Source: Flagellimonas onchidii (GTDB lineage: Bacteria > Bacteroidota > Bacteroidia > Flavobacteriales > Flavobacteriaceae). From it: a stretch of DNA of 64,000 bases. Within the stretch, counting starts at the first letter, position 1; every line of letters begins with the position of its first letter. The position numbers and the translations under genes were made by a program. Positions 7,660 to 15,839 of this stretch are shown here, piece by piece. The stretch covers positions 1 to 64,000 of the forward strand of contig NZ_SRXX01000016.1 in assembly GCF_004804315.1 (NCBI RefSeq), given 5' to 3'. The notes under the pieces are model-generated. The model was not told the origin of the DNA and ran no database searches. It saw only the letters and a program-made list of their open reading frames with translations.

Positions 7660-9210
7660 TTATAATGATATTTGGTCAGGATAAGGGACTGCTTCCCCAG
7701 TATTTTTGTAAGAAGGCATCTGAGCATTAACATTACGTAGATGGTCAGAGAGTATTTTTGACAATTCACCGACAATTTCCGGATGTTCGGATGATACATT
7801 TTTGGTTTCCCCAATATCCGTCTTCAAATTGAATAATTCGATACGCTGGTCTTCATGAAAATAGATAAGTTTCCAGTCTCCCTTTCTAACCGTACTCGAA
7901 GCACCGACTCCAGGACCATCAGGGCCCCACTCGTTTGGATAATGCCAAAATAACGGACGGTCTGAAGTATTTGTTTCTTTTTCAGTCAGTAAGGGCACAA
8001 AGCTTTTCCCGTCCACAACCTGTGCCAACTTAGGGTTTTGAACTCCAGCCATCTCAAGAATGGTAGGGTAAAAATCCTCGATAATCAAATATCCTTCATT
8101 GGTCGAGTTGGGTTCGACCGCTCCAGGCCATTTCACTAACATGGGCTCACGAATTCCACCTTCGTAAGCGGAGCCCTTTCCGCTGGCCAATGGTTTATTG
8201 TGTGTATGCCTCTCGCCTCCTCTTGCCACGGCACTTAATCCTCCATTGTCAGACATGAAAAGTATAATGGTATTTTCATCCAAATTCTTTTCTTCGAGAT
8301 AATCCATGATGTCACCAAGACTTTTGTCCATACCTTCAATCATTGAAGCATATTTGGCTTCCGTGATATCCAATTCTTTTTCCAGATATTTTTGCAGAAA
8401 TCTATCGTCACCCATAATAGGAGTATGAACAGCATAATGCGCCATATATAGGAAAAATGGCTGTTCTTTTGCCACAGCTTCATCCAAAGATTTTAAAGCT
8501 TCTTGCGTTATGGCTTCGGTAAGGTAAATATCCTTTCCGTGATACTGTTCGAGACCGGGTACAGCCCAAATTTCCTTTCCTTCTTTACCATTTCCAAAGT
8601 TCTGCAGTCCATAATAACTTTCAGGGGCACCAGCAGCATGACCAGCAATGTTTATATCGAACCCTAATTTTAACGGGGCTTCTCCAGGGGTTCCAATAGC
8701 ACCAAAGTGAGCTTTTCCTGAGTGGATGGTAAAATACCCTGCATCTTTCAATACTTGGGGCAACGGTGTGGCATGCACTGCCCTGTCATCACCTTCGACT
8801 GGACTCATTCCATTCACATTCCACATGGGAAAATCTAAGGTTTTATGATTTACCTCCATTGGTTTTAGCACATCTTTTTTGAGGGTCCAGTTTGTAACGC
8901 GATGCCTTGCCGCATTCATTCCCGTCATTAAACTTACCCTTGTCGGGGAACATACGGCCGTGGAATAAGCCTGGGTAAATTTCATCCCATCTTTGGCCAA
9001 ACGTTCCATATTGGGAGTTATGTAGCGTTGGTTGAATGGTGTTTTTTTGTCCCAAAATGGCACAGAAGTATCTTGCCACCCCATATCATCAACAAAAAAC
9101 AAAACAATATTAGGAGAAGGGATTGGGACTGGTTCCTTTTTTTTCTGGGTTTGGCAAGCTGCCAACAAAATCAACACCAAAAGTGCTAAAGTTTTTTTGC
9201 CGTTGATCAT
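7660..9210 (-). CDS. S1-family sulfatase lipoprotein
   Basis: The protein has 516 residues and a lipobox LLAAC (C19). The type I sulfatase signature is CSPTR with C87 as the residue oxidised to formylglycine; the metal-binding VDDMGWQD lies at about 40-47. SDNGG and HPKxxxGK-like elements further on also fit the alkaline-phosphatase-like fold. The gene ends exactly where the fucosidase gene begins, so the two are co-translated partners. The context implies removal of sulfate from a fucose-containing polysaccharide such as fucan or fucosylated sulfated glycan. The regiospecificity cannot be read. A separate maturase (anSME) would be needed and is not in the window. Confidence 0.92.
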   Translation of the reverse strand: MINGKKTLALLVLILLAACQTQKKKEPVPIPSPNIVLFFVDDMGWQDTSVPFWDKKTPFNQRYITPNMERLAKDGMKFTQAYSTAVCSPTRVSLMTGMNAARHRVTNWTLKKDVLKPMEVNHKTLDFPMWNVNGMSPVEGDDRAVHATPLPQVLKDAGYFTIHSGKAHFGAIGTPGEAPLKLGFDINIAGHAAGAPESYYGLQNFGNGKEGKEIWAVPGLEQYHGKDIYLTEAITQEALKSLDEAVAKEQPFFLYMAHYAVHTPIMGDDRFLQKYLEKELDITEAKYASMIEGMDKSLGDIMDYLEEKNLDENTIILFMSDNGGLSAVARGGERHTHNKPLASGKGSAYEGGIREPMLVKWPGAVEPNSTNEGYLIIEDFYPTILEMAGVQNPKLAQVVDGKSFVPLLTEKETNTSDRPLFWHYPNEWGPDGPGVGASSTVRKGDWKLIYFHEDQRIELFNLKTDIGETKNVSSEHPEIVGELSKILSDHLRNVNAQMPSYKNTGEAVPYPDQISL

Positions 9211-9219
9211 AACAAGAAA

Positions 9220-10047
9220 TTAAAGTTCATAAAAACGGACCGCATTCAGCCCCATTATATTCTTTTGCTCCGTTGGAGATAGCTGTTGAATAAAATTTGA
9301 TACAATAGTCAGCACATCTTCATAAGTTCCGGCAACAAGGCAAACCGGCCAATCTGACCCATATAGCACCCTATCTGTGCCAAAAGACTCTAACACAACT
9401 TCCATGAATGGATAGAATTGATTCTCTGCCCATAGGAAATCTTTAGTTTCCGTGACCATACCCGACAATTTACAATAGACGTTGGATGCCTTTGCCAAAG
9501 CTTCGATATTCCTTCGCCATAAAGAATCCATACCTTTCGAAACTTGTGGTTTGGCTATATGGTCCAATACGAACTTCTGATTCGGAAATTTTCTTGTCAA
9601 TTCAATAGCCGCAGCCAATTGATGAGGATACACCAAAATGTCATAGGTCAATCCGAATTTTGCCAAGCGACCAATTCCTTCTTGAAAGTCTTTCCGTAGC
9701 ATAAATTCAGGGTCAGGTTCTGCCTGAACCACATGACGAATACCTTTGAGCAGTTTATCATCTGCAAAATATTCCAATCGCCCTTCAACTCCTTTATCCA
9801 ACAAATCTACCCAACCAACAACTCCCTTGATAAAGTCATATTGATTTGCAAAATCCAGTAGAAATCGGGTTTCATCTTCCGATTGGTCTGCTTGGACGGC
9901 AACGCAACCATCAATATTGTTTGCTTTCAGAATTGGTTCAAGATCTGTGGGGTAGAAATCTCTTCTAATGACAGACATGGATTCGTTTATCCAAGCATCT
10001 CGAACTGGGTCATATTTCCAAAAGTGTTGATGGCTGTCTATTATCAT
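9220..10047 (-). CDS. Amidohydrolase-family L-fuconolactonase (predicted)
   Basis: This 275-residue COG3618-type metal-dependent hydrolase starts IDSHQHFWKYDP, carries LDHIAKP and ends with LYGSDWPVC, the usual metal-site landmarks. In the oxidative 6-deoxyhexose pathway this family opens L-fucono-1,5- or 1,4-lactone to L-fuconate. It overlaps the hydrolase gene upstream by 4 bases (ATGA), a sign of translational coupling, and is cytoplasmic with no signal peptide. Rhamnonolactone is an alternative substrate, but the neighbouring FucD-like dehydratase favours fuconate. Confidence 0.85.
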   Translation of the reverse strand: MIIDSHQHFWKYDPVRDAWINESMSVIRRDFYPTDLEPILKANNIDGCVAVQADQSEDETRFLLDFANQYDFIKGVVGWVDLLDKGVEGRLEYFADDKLLKGIRHVVQAEPDPEFMLRKDFQEGIGRLAKFGLTYDILVYPHQLAAAIELTRKFPNQKFVLDHIAKPQVSKGMDSLWRRNIEALAKASNVYCKLSGMVTETKDFLWAENQFYPFMEVVLESFGTDRVLYGSDWPVCLVAGTYEDVLTIVSNFIQQLSPTEQKNIMGLNAVRFYEL

Positions 10048-10904
10048 TCTTTGCTATATGCTTTTGCTTCTTGTTTTGAAGTTCCTAATCCGTCTATACC
10101 CAGTTCCACAATATCCCCTGGCTTTAAATATTTTGGAGGGTTTAACCCCAACCCTACACCGAACGGTGTTCCTGTAGAGATAATATCTCCAGGAAGAAGT
10201 GTCATAAACTGGCTTATGTAGCTGACCAATTCAGGTATGTTGAACACAAAATCGGAAGTGTTACTATTTTGCATAGTTTTCCCATTGAGCTTTAACCATA
10301 GGTTAAGGTTATGGGGGTCCGTTATTTCATCTTTAGTCGCCATAAACGGTCCGAGGGGCGCAAAAGTGTCATTGCTCTTTCCTTTTACCCACTGACCTTC
10401 GCGCTCCAATTGATATTCCCTTTCACTATAGTCATTATGAAGCACATAACCTGCCACATAATCCATGGCTTTATCTTGCTCCACATAAGAAGCTTTTTTA
10501 CCAATAACAACTGCCAATTCTACCTCCCAATCGGTTTTTTGACTTCCTCTTGGTATGATAATATCATCGTTCGGACCTACAATCGCCGAGGTGGCCTTAA
10601 AAAATAGAACAGGTTCAGTAGGAATTGCCATACCACTTTCTTCGGCGTGCTTGGCATAATTAAGACCTACACAAACAATTTTTGATGGTCGACATAATGG
10701 CGACCCCAAACGCGTTCCTTTGTCAATTTCTGGACAAGCGGAAAGATTATCCACAATCCAATCTTGTAATCTTTGTATTCCGTCTGTGGCAAAAAAGTTT
10801 TCGCTATAATCTTCCCCAAAACCTGAAACATCTATCCAAGTACCGTTTTCAAGTTCAACGCCAGGTTTTTCGTTATCCCTGGCTCCAAATCGTATTAGTT
10901 TCAT
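10044..10904 (-). CDS. Fumarylacetoacetase-fold hydrolase, predicted 2,4-diketo-3-deoxy-L-fuconate hydrolase
   Basis: The protein has 286 residues. A small N-terminal domain precedes a FAH catalytic domain with GLNYAKHAEESGM, DWEVELAVVIGK and ISTGTPFGVG, which provide the metal and oxyanion sites. In the non-phosphorylative fucose pathway this enzyme cleaves 2,4-diketo-3-deoxy-L-fuconate to pyruvate and L-lactate. It lies directly between the second SDR and the lactonase with overlapping or near-zero spacing. It is a different family member from the shorter FAH protein at 51602. Confidence 0.85.
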   Translation of the reverse strand: MKLIRFGARDNEKPGVELENGTWIDVSGFGEDYSENFFATDGIQRLQDWIVDNLSACPEIDKGTRLGSPLCRPSKIVCVGLNYAKHAEESGMAIPTEPVLFFKATSAIVGPNDDIIIPRGSQKTDWEVELAVVIGKKASYVEQDKAMDYVAGYVLHNDYSEREYQLEREGQWVKGKSNDTFAPLGPFMATKDEITDPHNLNLWLKLNGKTMQNSNTSDFVFNIPELVSYISQFMTLLPGDIISTGTPFGVGLGLNPPKYLKPGDIVELGIDGLGTSKQEAKAYSKE

Positions 10905-11675
10905 TTATCCGTTTAATTTTATATAACCACCATCTATTGGAAAATCTGTTCCTGTAATAAAGGAAGCCTCATCGGAACAAAGGTAAAGGGCCAAATTTGC
11001 CACTTCTTCCGGTTTTCCCATTCGCCCTATAGGCTGTGTTTTCGAAAGTTTTTCGAATACTTCTTTTTCATTCCCTGGATAATTCTTTTTAATAAAATTA
11101 TCCACAAAAGGGGTATGGACCCTAGCAGGAGAAATACTATTGCAACGTATGCCATAATCCAGATAATCTTTGGCAATGGAATAGGTCATGGTAAGCACCG
11201 CGCCTTTGGTCATCGAATACGCAAAGCGTTCCGAAATTCCTACCGTAGAGGCTATTGAAGCCATATTTAGTATAGTTCCCCCCTGGGATTTCATGGATTC
11301 TATACAAGCAAGGATGCAATTATAAACTCCTTTGATATTGACATTGTATAGTCTATCCATATCCGCCTCGCTGGTCGCTTCTATGTTTCCTACATGTGCA
11401 ATACCAGCATTATTGATTAAAATATCAATTTTGGATACATCGGAAATGGATTTCATCACCTTAGTGGTTTGCTCTTGGTTTGAGACATCACATTGGTGCC
11501 CGAAAGCTTTTCCATCAGAGCTTTCAATTTCGCTAACCAATGTATTGGCCCTATCGGAATCCAATTCAATAATATGCACTTCCGCACCTTGTTTTGCAAA
11601 GGCTTTTGAAATAGCTTCACCAATACCACTGCCTCCTCCAGTTATTACAGCTGTTTTTCCTGCTAAGCTAAACAT
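10905..11675 (-). CDS. SDR-family oxidoreductase, predicted 2-keto-3-deoxy-L-fuconate dehydrogenase
   Basis: The protein is 256 residues from the ATG at 11675; the codon one step further out is TTG. It has TGGGSGIG for cofactor binding, NNAG, and an intact Tyr-x-x-x-Lys (YSMTK). The segment SPARVHTPFVDNF and the position next to the diketo hydrolase suggest it oxidises 2-keto-3-deoxy-L-fuconate to the 2,4-diketo acid with NAD+. It is thus the second of two SDRs in the operon and, unlike the first, keeps the catalytic lysine. Its stop abuts the next gene. Confidence 0.82.
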   Translation of the reverse strand: MFSLAGKTAVITGGGSGIGEAISKAFAKQGAEVHIIELDSDRANTLVSEIESSDGKAFGHQCDVSNQEQTTKVMKSISDVSKIDILINNAGIAHVGNIEATSEADMDRLYNVNIKGVYNCILACIESMKSQGGTILNMASIASTVGISERFAYSMTKGAVLTMTYSIAKDYLDYGIRCNSISPARVHTPFVDNFIKKNYPGNEKEVFEKLSKTQPIGRMGKPEEVANLALYLCSDEASFITGTDFPIDGGYIKLNG

Positions 11676-11726
11676 CAATTTTGTATTCTTTTAGATATGT
11701 GGGTTTATTACGTCTTTATATATAAA

Positions 11727-13052
11727 TCAATCAACATTTGATAATTCTCCTTGCCAAACCACTCCATCAGGAAAACTATGCTGTTCCAATGAATCACTTT
11801 TAATCTCAATGCTATACCCCGGCATCGAAGGTGGCATATAGGCTCCTTCTTTTATCACCACAGGGTCATAGAAGTGCTCATGCAAATGGTCTACATATTC
11901 GATAATCCTATTTTCCAAAGATCCAGAGACAGCAATATAATCAAACATGGAAAGATGCTGTACATATTCGCACAACCCAACTCCACCTGCGTGTGGACAT
12001 ACCGGTATATTGAATTTGGCAGCCATTAGCAAGATGGCCAATATTTCATTGACACCCCCTACTCTACAGCTATCAATTTGACATATTCCAATGGCATTGG
12101 CTTGCATAAGTTGTTTGAACATGACCCTATTCTGGCAATGCTCTCCAGTTGCGACCTTAATTGGGTGAACTGCTTCGGCCACTTTTGCATGCCCAAGAAT
12201 ATCATCTGGGCTAGTGGGTTCTTCAATCCACCATGGATTGAACCTTTTGAGTTCTTCCATATTGGCAATTGCTTCATGTACATCCCATTTTTGGTTAGCA
12301 TCCATCATCAATTGCAGGTTAGGACCCATTTCCTCCCTAATCAAAGCTGCCCTTCTGATATCATCGTTCAAATCGGAACCAACCTTAATCTTCATATGTT
12401 TAAAGCCTGCAGCTTTGGCCTCTTTGCATAAACGACGCATCTTCTCATCGGAATAACCTAACCAACCAGCAGAGGTGGTATAAGCTGGGTACCCAGACTC
12501 GAGTAACCTGTTTATACGTTCTTGCTTTGAATCTTCAAGTTGCTTCAGCATTTCAAGTGCCTCTTCTGGGGCAATGGCATCGGTTATATAGGTAAAATCG
12601 ATACACCTCACCAATTCTTCTGGAGACATGTCGGCGAGTAACTTCCAAAGTGGTTTCTTCTCCACTTTTGCATACAAATCCCAAACCGCATTAACCAAAG
12701 CTCCTGTTGCCAGATGAATAACTCCTTTTTCAGGCCCCAACCATCTTAATTGGCTGTCTCCTGTAATCATTTTCCAAAATTCGCCCATGTTCTGGGTAAA
12801 ACTTTCAAGAGATTTTCCTAAAAGTAGTGGAGAAAGAGATTCTATGGCGGCAACACAAAGTTCATTGCCTCTACCAATGGTAAAGGTCAAACCATGGCCT
12901 TCCAACCCTTCGGGATGATCTGTCTTAAGAATAACATAAGCAGCTGAGTAATCTGGATCGGGATTCATAGCATCCGACCCATCCATAGTACGGCTTGTAG
13001 GAAAACGAACATCCTGCACCTCTATGTCTGTAATCAATATTGAATGAGACAT
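11727..13052 (-). CDS. fucD: L-fuconate dehydratase (enolase superfamily)
   Basis: The protein has 441 residues, the size of characterised fuconate dehydratases. It shows the mandelate-racemase-subgroup active site: KIKVG (catalytic lysine), MMDANQKWD, WIEEPTSPDD and ATGEHCQNR as metal ligands, and PHAGGVGL with the catalytic histidine. The reaction is dehydration of L-fuconate to 2-keto-3-deoxy-L-fuconate in the cytoplasm. It is the first gene of the fucose operon; a -7 element lies 20 bases upstream and an AraC regulator gene lies behind that. Among enolase-superfamily sugar-acid dehydratases the whole-length pattern fits FucD best. Confidence 0.9.
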   Translation of the reverse strand: MSHSILITDIEVQDVRFPTSRTMDGSDAMNPDPDYSAAYVILKTDHPEGLEGHGLTFTIGRGNELCVAAIESLSPLLLGKSLESFTQNMGEFWKMITGDSQLRWLGPEKGVIHLATGALVNAVWDLYAKVEKKPLWKLLADMSPEELVRCIDFTYITDAIAPEEALEMLKQLEDSKQERINRLLESGYPAYTTSAGWLGYSDEKMRRLCKEAKAAGFKHMKIKVGSDLNDDIRRAALIREEMGPNLQLMMDANQKWDVHEAIANMEELKRFNPWWIEEPTSPDDILGHAKVAEAVHPIKVATGEHCQNRVMFKQLMQANAIGICQIDSCRVGGVNEILAILLMAAKFNIPVCPHAGGVGLCEYVQHLSMFDYIAVSGSLENRIIEYVDHLHEHFYDPVVIKEGAYMPPSMPGYSIEIKSDSLEQHSFPDGVVWQGELSNVD

Positions 13053-13072
13053 TTATTTCTAATTATTTAACA

Positions 13073-13080
13073 CAAAACTA
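13073..13080 (-). promoter_or_regulatory. Candidate -7 promoter element for the fucose operon
   Basis: Read on the minus strand this is TAGTTTTG, matching the Bacteroidota TAnnTTTG consensus. It implies a start of transcription near 13066 and a short leader before the fucD ATG. A clear -33 TTTG was not found, as would suit an activator-dependent promoter. Confidence 0.45.
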
Positions 13081-13143
13081 GTGGCTGATAATGCCCTAAG
13101 CTACCTAATAAACAACTAAGAACAATACTATTTTTGCCAGAGA

Positions 13144-14022
13144 TTAAGCGTATTCCATTTTATCGGTATGATATTGAATATAAGAACTGGGGGGCTTACC
13201 GATTATCATTTTGAATTGACGGTTAAAATTAGAAATGTTATTGAACCCAGATTCATACGCTATCGCCGTTATATTCATCTTGTCTTCAAGTAACAATTTA
13301 CAAGCGTAACCTATTCTAATCTCATTTAGGTATCGAGTGAACGTTTTACGATGCACTTGTTTAAAAAATCTACTAAAGGCGGAAGGATTCATTCCAATTA
13401 CCGATGCAACATCACTAGCTCCAATAGAATTTTTAAAATTCTTAAAAACGTACTCGTAAATTTTATGTAGACGCTTGTTCTCTGTTTTTAAGAAGGAGTT
13501 CACATAGCCCATACTTGAAAGCAACCTATAAGGTTTATGTTTTGCCAAAGCATTCAAAATTTCAACAAACTTTATAAGTCTTTCGAAGGGTTCGAGATTT
13601 AGCAAACCCTTGATATCTTGAATCAATTGATTATCAACTTGTAAAAACTTGATTCCTCGACCTGCTCTGTCAAGCAAATCGGTAATGGGTTTTGTTTCAG
13701 AGATTGTTAAAAATCCATTCCCCAAAAATTCTTTTTTGAAATGGACCACAAAAGATTCAGCCACTTTCTTCGAAGATTCGTCAAAGTAGACATCATCATT
13801 CAGCAACATATGTGGCAAGTTCTTACCTATCAGAATTACTTCACCCACGTCGAACTTTTCAATGCTATCACCGATAAACTGGGTACCAGAACTTTTCTCG
13901 ATTGCAATAAGCTCTAATTCAGGATGGTAATGCCAAATTTTTAAGAAATGTGGGTACAAATTATGACTCACCATGAACGAGCTGTTGCCTGGACTGGTTC
14001 TATTTAACAAATGGAGTTTCAT
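13144..14022 (-). CDS. AraC-family transcriptional regulator (cupin sensor)
   Basis: The protein has 292 residues. An N-terminal cupin-like sugar-sensing domain (about 1-110, with the WHYHPELELIAI strand) is followed by a C-terminal double HTH (about 190-285, with GMNPSAFSRFFKQ and YESGFNNISNFNRQFK). It sits immediately upstream of the fucose operon on the same strand, so activation of that operon by fucose or an intermediate is the natural inference. No operator repeats could be identified with confidence in the 91-base gap. The length is standard for this class. Confidence 0.88.
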   Translation of the reverse strand: MKLHLLNRTSPGNSSFMVSHNLYPHFLKIWHYHPELELIAIEKSSGTQFIGDSIEKFDVGEVILIGKNLPHMLLNDDVYFDESSKKVAESFVVHFKKEFLGNGFLTISETKPITDLLDRAGRGIKFLQVDNQLIQDIKGLLNLEPFERLIKFVEILNALAKHKPYRLLSSMGYVNSFLKTENKRLHKIYEYVFKNFKNSIGASDVASVIGMNPSAFSRFFKQVHRKTFTRYLNEIRIGYACKLLLEDKMNITAIAYESGFNNISNFNRQFKMIIGKPPSSYIQYHTDKMEYA

Positions 14023-14156
14023 TGTGGTGAATTATTACCCAAAGTAACTAATATTACACGTTTAAAATACTGTTTTCATAAAAAAAAATGATAAGCAGCA
14101 AAAAAAGTATCATAAATAGTCGTTTTTTCACATAAATCTAGATTTATTAAGAGGGC

Positions 14157-14588
14157 TTATAACGGTAATATGGCCTTACCTTTCTCGATACTAGCAATTA
14201 AATCCTCAATGGTAGTCTCCTCCAAATTTTTAAGAAAATGACTATTAGCGCTTCCAACTAAATCGTGAAGAGCGCAAGGATTTTCACTATCACATTCTTT
14301 TATGCTAAGCATACAAGACTGTAATCTATGTCTGCCCTCAATAACATCAACAATTGAAATCAGCGGTAGCTTTTTGTTTGTATCATTTAAATAAAAACCG
14401 CCTTTTGGGCCTCTGGAAGATGATATCACATCTCTTTTAGCAAGCTCTTGTAAAATTTTGGCCAGATACTGCTGAGGTACATTAATTCTATCAAAGATAT
14501 CCTTAACCATCAATTTATTGTCCTCATTTGAATGCACCGCTAAGAACAGTACGGCTTTTATGGCATATTTCGATGAGTTTGTAAGCAT
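14157..14588 (-). CDS. Rrf2-family regulator with three conserved cysteines (NsrR-like)
   Basis: This 143-residue protein has an N-terminal winged helix (SSKYAIKAVLFLAVHS start, VPQQYLAKILQELAKRDVI recognition region). C92, C99 and C105 are spaced as in Fe-S cluster-binding Rrf2 sensors such as NsrR. It is divergent from the nos operon with about 120 bases between starts. Family knowledge predicts release from DNA on contact with nitric oxide or redox change, so it probably controls the nos genes and perhaps itself. IscR-like function is an alternative, but no isc/suf genes are near. Confidence 0.8.
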   Translation of the reverse strand: MLTNSSKYAIKAVLFLAVHSNEDNKLMVKDIFDRINVPQQYLAKILQELAKRDVISSSRGPKGGFYLNDTNKKLPLISIVDVIEGRHRLQSCMLSIKECDSENPCALHDLVGSANSHFLKNLEETTIEDLIASIEKGKAILPL

Positions 14589-14592
14589 AAGC

Positions 14593-14606
14593 GCTTAAAT
14601 ATAAGC
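14593..14606. promoter_or_regulatory. Inverted repeat at the Rrf2 gene start
   Basis: GCTTA-AATA-TAAGC is a perfect 5+5 inverted repeat lying 5 bases upstream of the Rrf2 ATG. It is AT-rich at the centre, like operators of NsrR-type proteins, and well placed for autorepression. The assignment is by position and symmetry only. Confidence 0.35.
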
Positions 14607-14640
14607 AACAAATACAAAAAAGATGTTTTTATCCGAAATG

Positions 14641-14683
14641 TGACATTTATCATATTCTTTCAAGGTCTGGGGTCATACTTTTG
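14641..14683 (+). promoter_or_regulatory. FNR/DNR-like box and -7 element in front of the nos cluster
   Basis: TGACATTTATCA (14641-14652; TGAT-N4-GTCA on the other strand) resembles CRP/FNR-family sites. It is followed 23 bases later by TACTTTTG (14676-14683), a match to the TAnnTTTG -7 element. The box centre falls about 43 bases before the predicted transcription start, a normal activator position. The same box-to-promoter arrangement recurs at 18481-18523. Confidence 0.6.
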
Positions 14684-14710
14684 GCCTTAAAATCTAACAA
14701 TTGTAATCCA

Positions 14711-15217
14711 ATGAAAGTTATCGTAAAAAGCAGCGCATTCTTCCTTTTAGCCCTTCTTATAAGCTGTGGAGGGAAAGAGGAAAAGAAAAAAGAAGGTTTT
14801 CAAGTGCAAAGACAAAAGTCGGCTACGGAAAAAGTGGAAGCTCAACCAGAAGTCAATACGGTTAAAGCCTCGGAAAGGATAGATCTCTCCAATAAAGGGG
14901 TGGGCCCCGTTAAGTCGTTGACGTTAAGCGATGATATTGATGCTGCTTTGTCGGAAGAAGGTAAAGCTGTGTTCGAACAAATGTGCTTGGCTTGCCACAG
15001 GGTAGGGAAAAAATTTATTGGTCCAGCCCCTAATGGTATTTTGGAAAGACGCTCACCTGAATGGGTCATGAACATGATTTTGAATCCCGAGGTCATGGTA
15101 AAGGAAGACCCTTTGGCAAAAGAACTTCTTATGGAATTTAACGGATCTCCTATGGCTAATCAAGGTCTGACAGAAGAGCAGGCAAGAGCCGTACTCGAAT
15201 ATTTCAGAACCCTATAA
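14711..15217 (+). CDS. Class I c-type cytochrome lipoprotein of the nos cluster
   Basis: The start is taken at the ATG at 14711 because the residues from there form a lipoprotein signal (AFFLLALLISCGG); the longer frame starts ten codons earlier without one. The mature part has a charged linker (about 20-90) and a single mono-haem domain with CLACH and a distal SPMANQGL methionine. It probably delivers electrons to NosZ in the periplasm. It opens the operon, 9 bases ahead of the fasciclin gene. The partner upstream in the respiratory chain is not in the window. Confidence 0.85.
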   Translation: MKVIVKSSAFFLLALLISCGGKEEKKKEGFQVQRQKSATEKVEAQPEVNTVKASERIDLSNKGVGPVKSLTLSDDIDAALSEEGKAVFEQMCLACHRVGKKFIGPAPNGILERRSPEWVMNMILNPEVMVKEDPLAKELLMEFNGSPMANQGLTEEQARAVLEYFRTL

Positions 15218-15226
15218 CATTTAACT

Positions 15227-15811
15227 ATGCAAGTAATCACCAAAATTAAAGTATTTCTAGGTTCGTTCTTGGTACTATGTATTTTTAATAGTTGTAAGAA
15301 TGAAGCCAATACTGAGACCTCAACCTCCTCCAATGTGGAGGCTCAAAAAAGTAACAAAAAACAAGGGCAGGCATTCCTAAAGAATGATGAGGCCCAACCT
15401 ACGGTATTGGACATTGCAATAGGCTCCAAGGATCACACCACACTTGTAGTTGCGGTGCAAGCGGCCGAATTGGAGAATGCTTTAGTAAACGCAGGGCCAT
15501 TAATGGTTTTTGCACCTACCAATGCCGCTTTTGATGCCCTTCCGGAAGGAACTGTGGAGAATCTGCTTAAACCGGAAAACAAGGCATCTTTGGCCAATAT
15601 TCTGCAGTACCATGTAACTCCAGGAAAATATTCCAAAGATTTCCTCAAAAAATTCAAAAAACTGGGACAGGCGAACAATCAAGATGTCCAAGTTGAGGTA
15701 AAAGGTGACGATGTCTTTATCGGTGGAGCCAAGATCATTGCTAGTGTCCCTTGCGGTAATGGCATCGTACATGTGGTAGACAAAGTGATACTACCCCCTC
15801 CCAGTGAATAA
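15227..15811 (+). CDS. Fasciclin-domain lipoprotein in the nos operon
   Basis: The protein has 194 residues with a lipoprotein signal ending near C23 (LCIFNSC). It carries one fasciclin (FAS1) domain at about 60-190, including the FAPTNAAFDALP and ILQYHVTPGKY signatures. FAS1 domains are adhesion or scaffold modules in general; why one sits between the cytochrome and nosZ is not known. It is probably periplasmic or at a membrane surface. Gaps of 9 and 28 bases to its neighbours show it belongs to the operon. A role in holding cytochrome and NosZ together is speculation. Confidence 0.85.
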   Translation: MQVITKIKVFLGSFLVLCIFNSCKNEANTETSTSSNVEAQKSNKKQGQAFLKNDEAQPTVLDIAIGSKDHTTLVVAVQAAELENALVNAGPLMVFAPTNAAFDALPEGTVENLLKPENKASLANILQYHVTPGKYSKDFLKKFKKLGQANNQDVQVEVKGDDVFIGGAKIIASVPCGNGIVHVVDKVILPPPSE

Positions 15812-15839
15812 TTAATACAACCCTTTTAAAACTATAACA

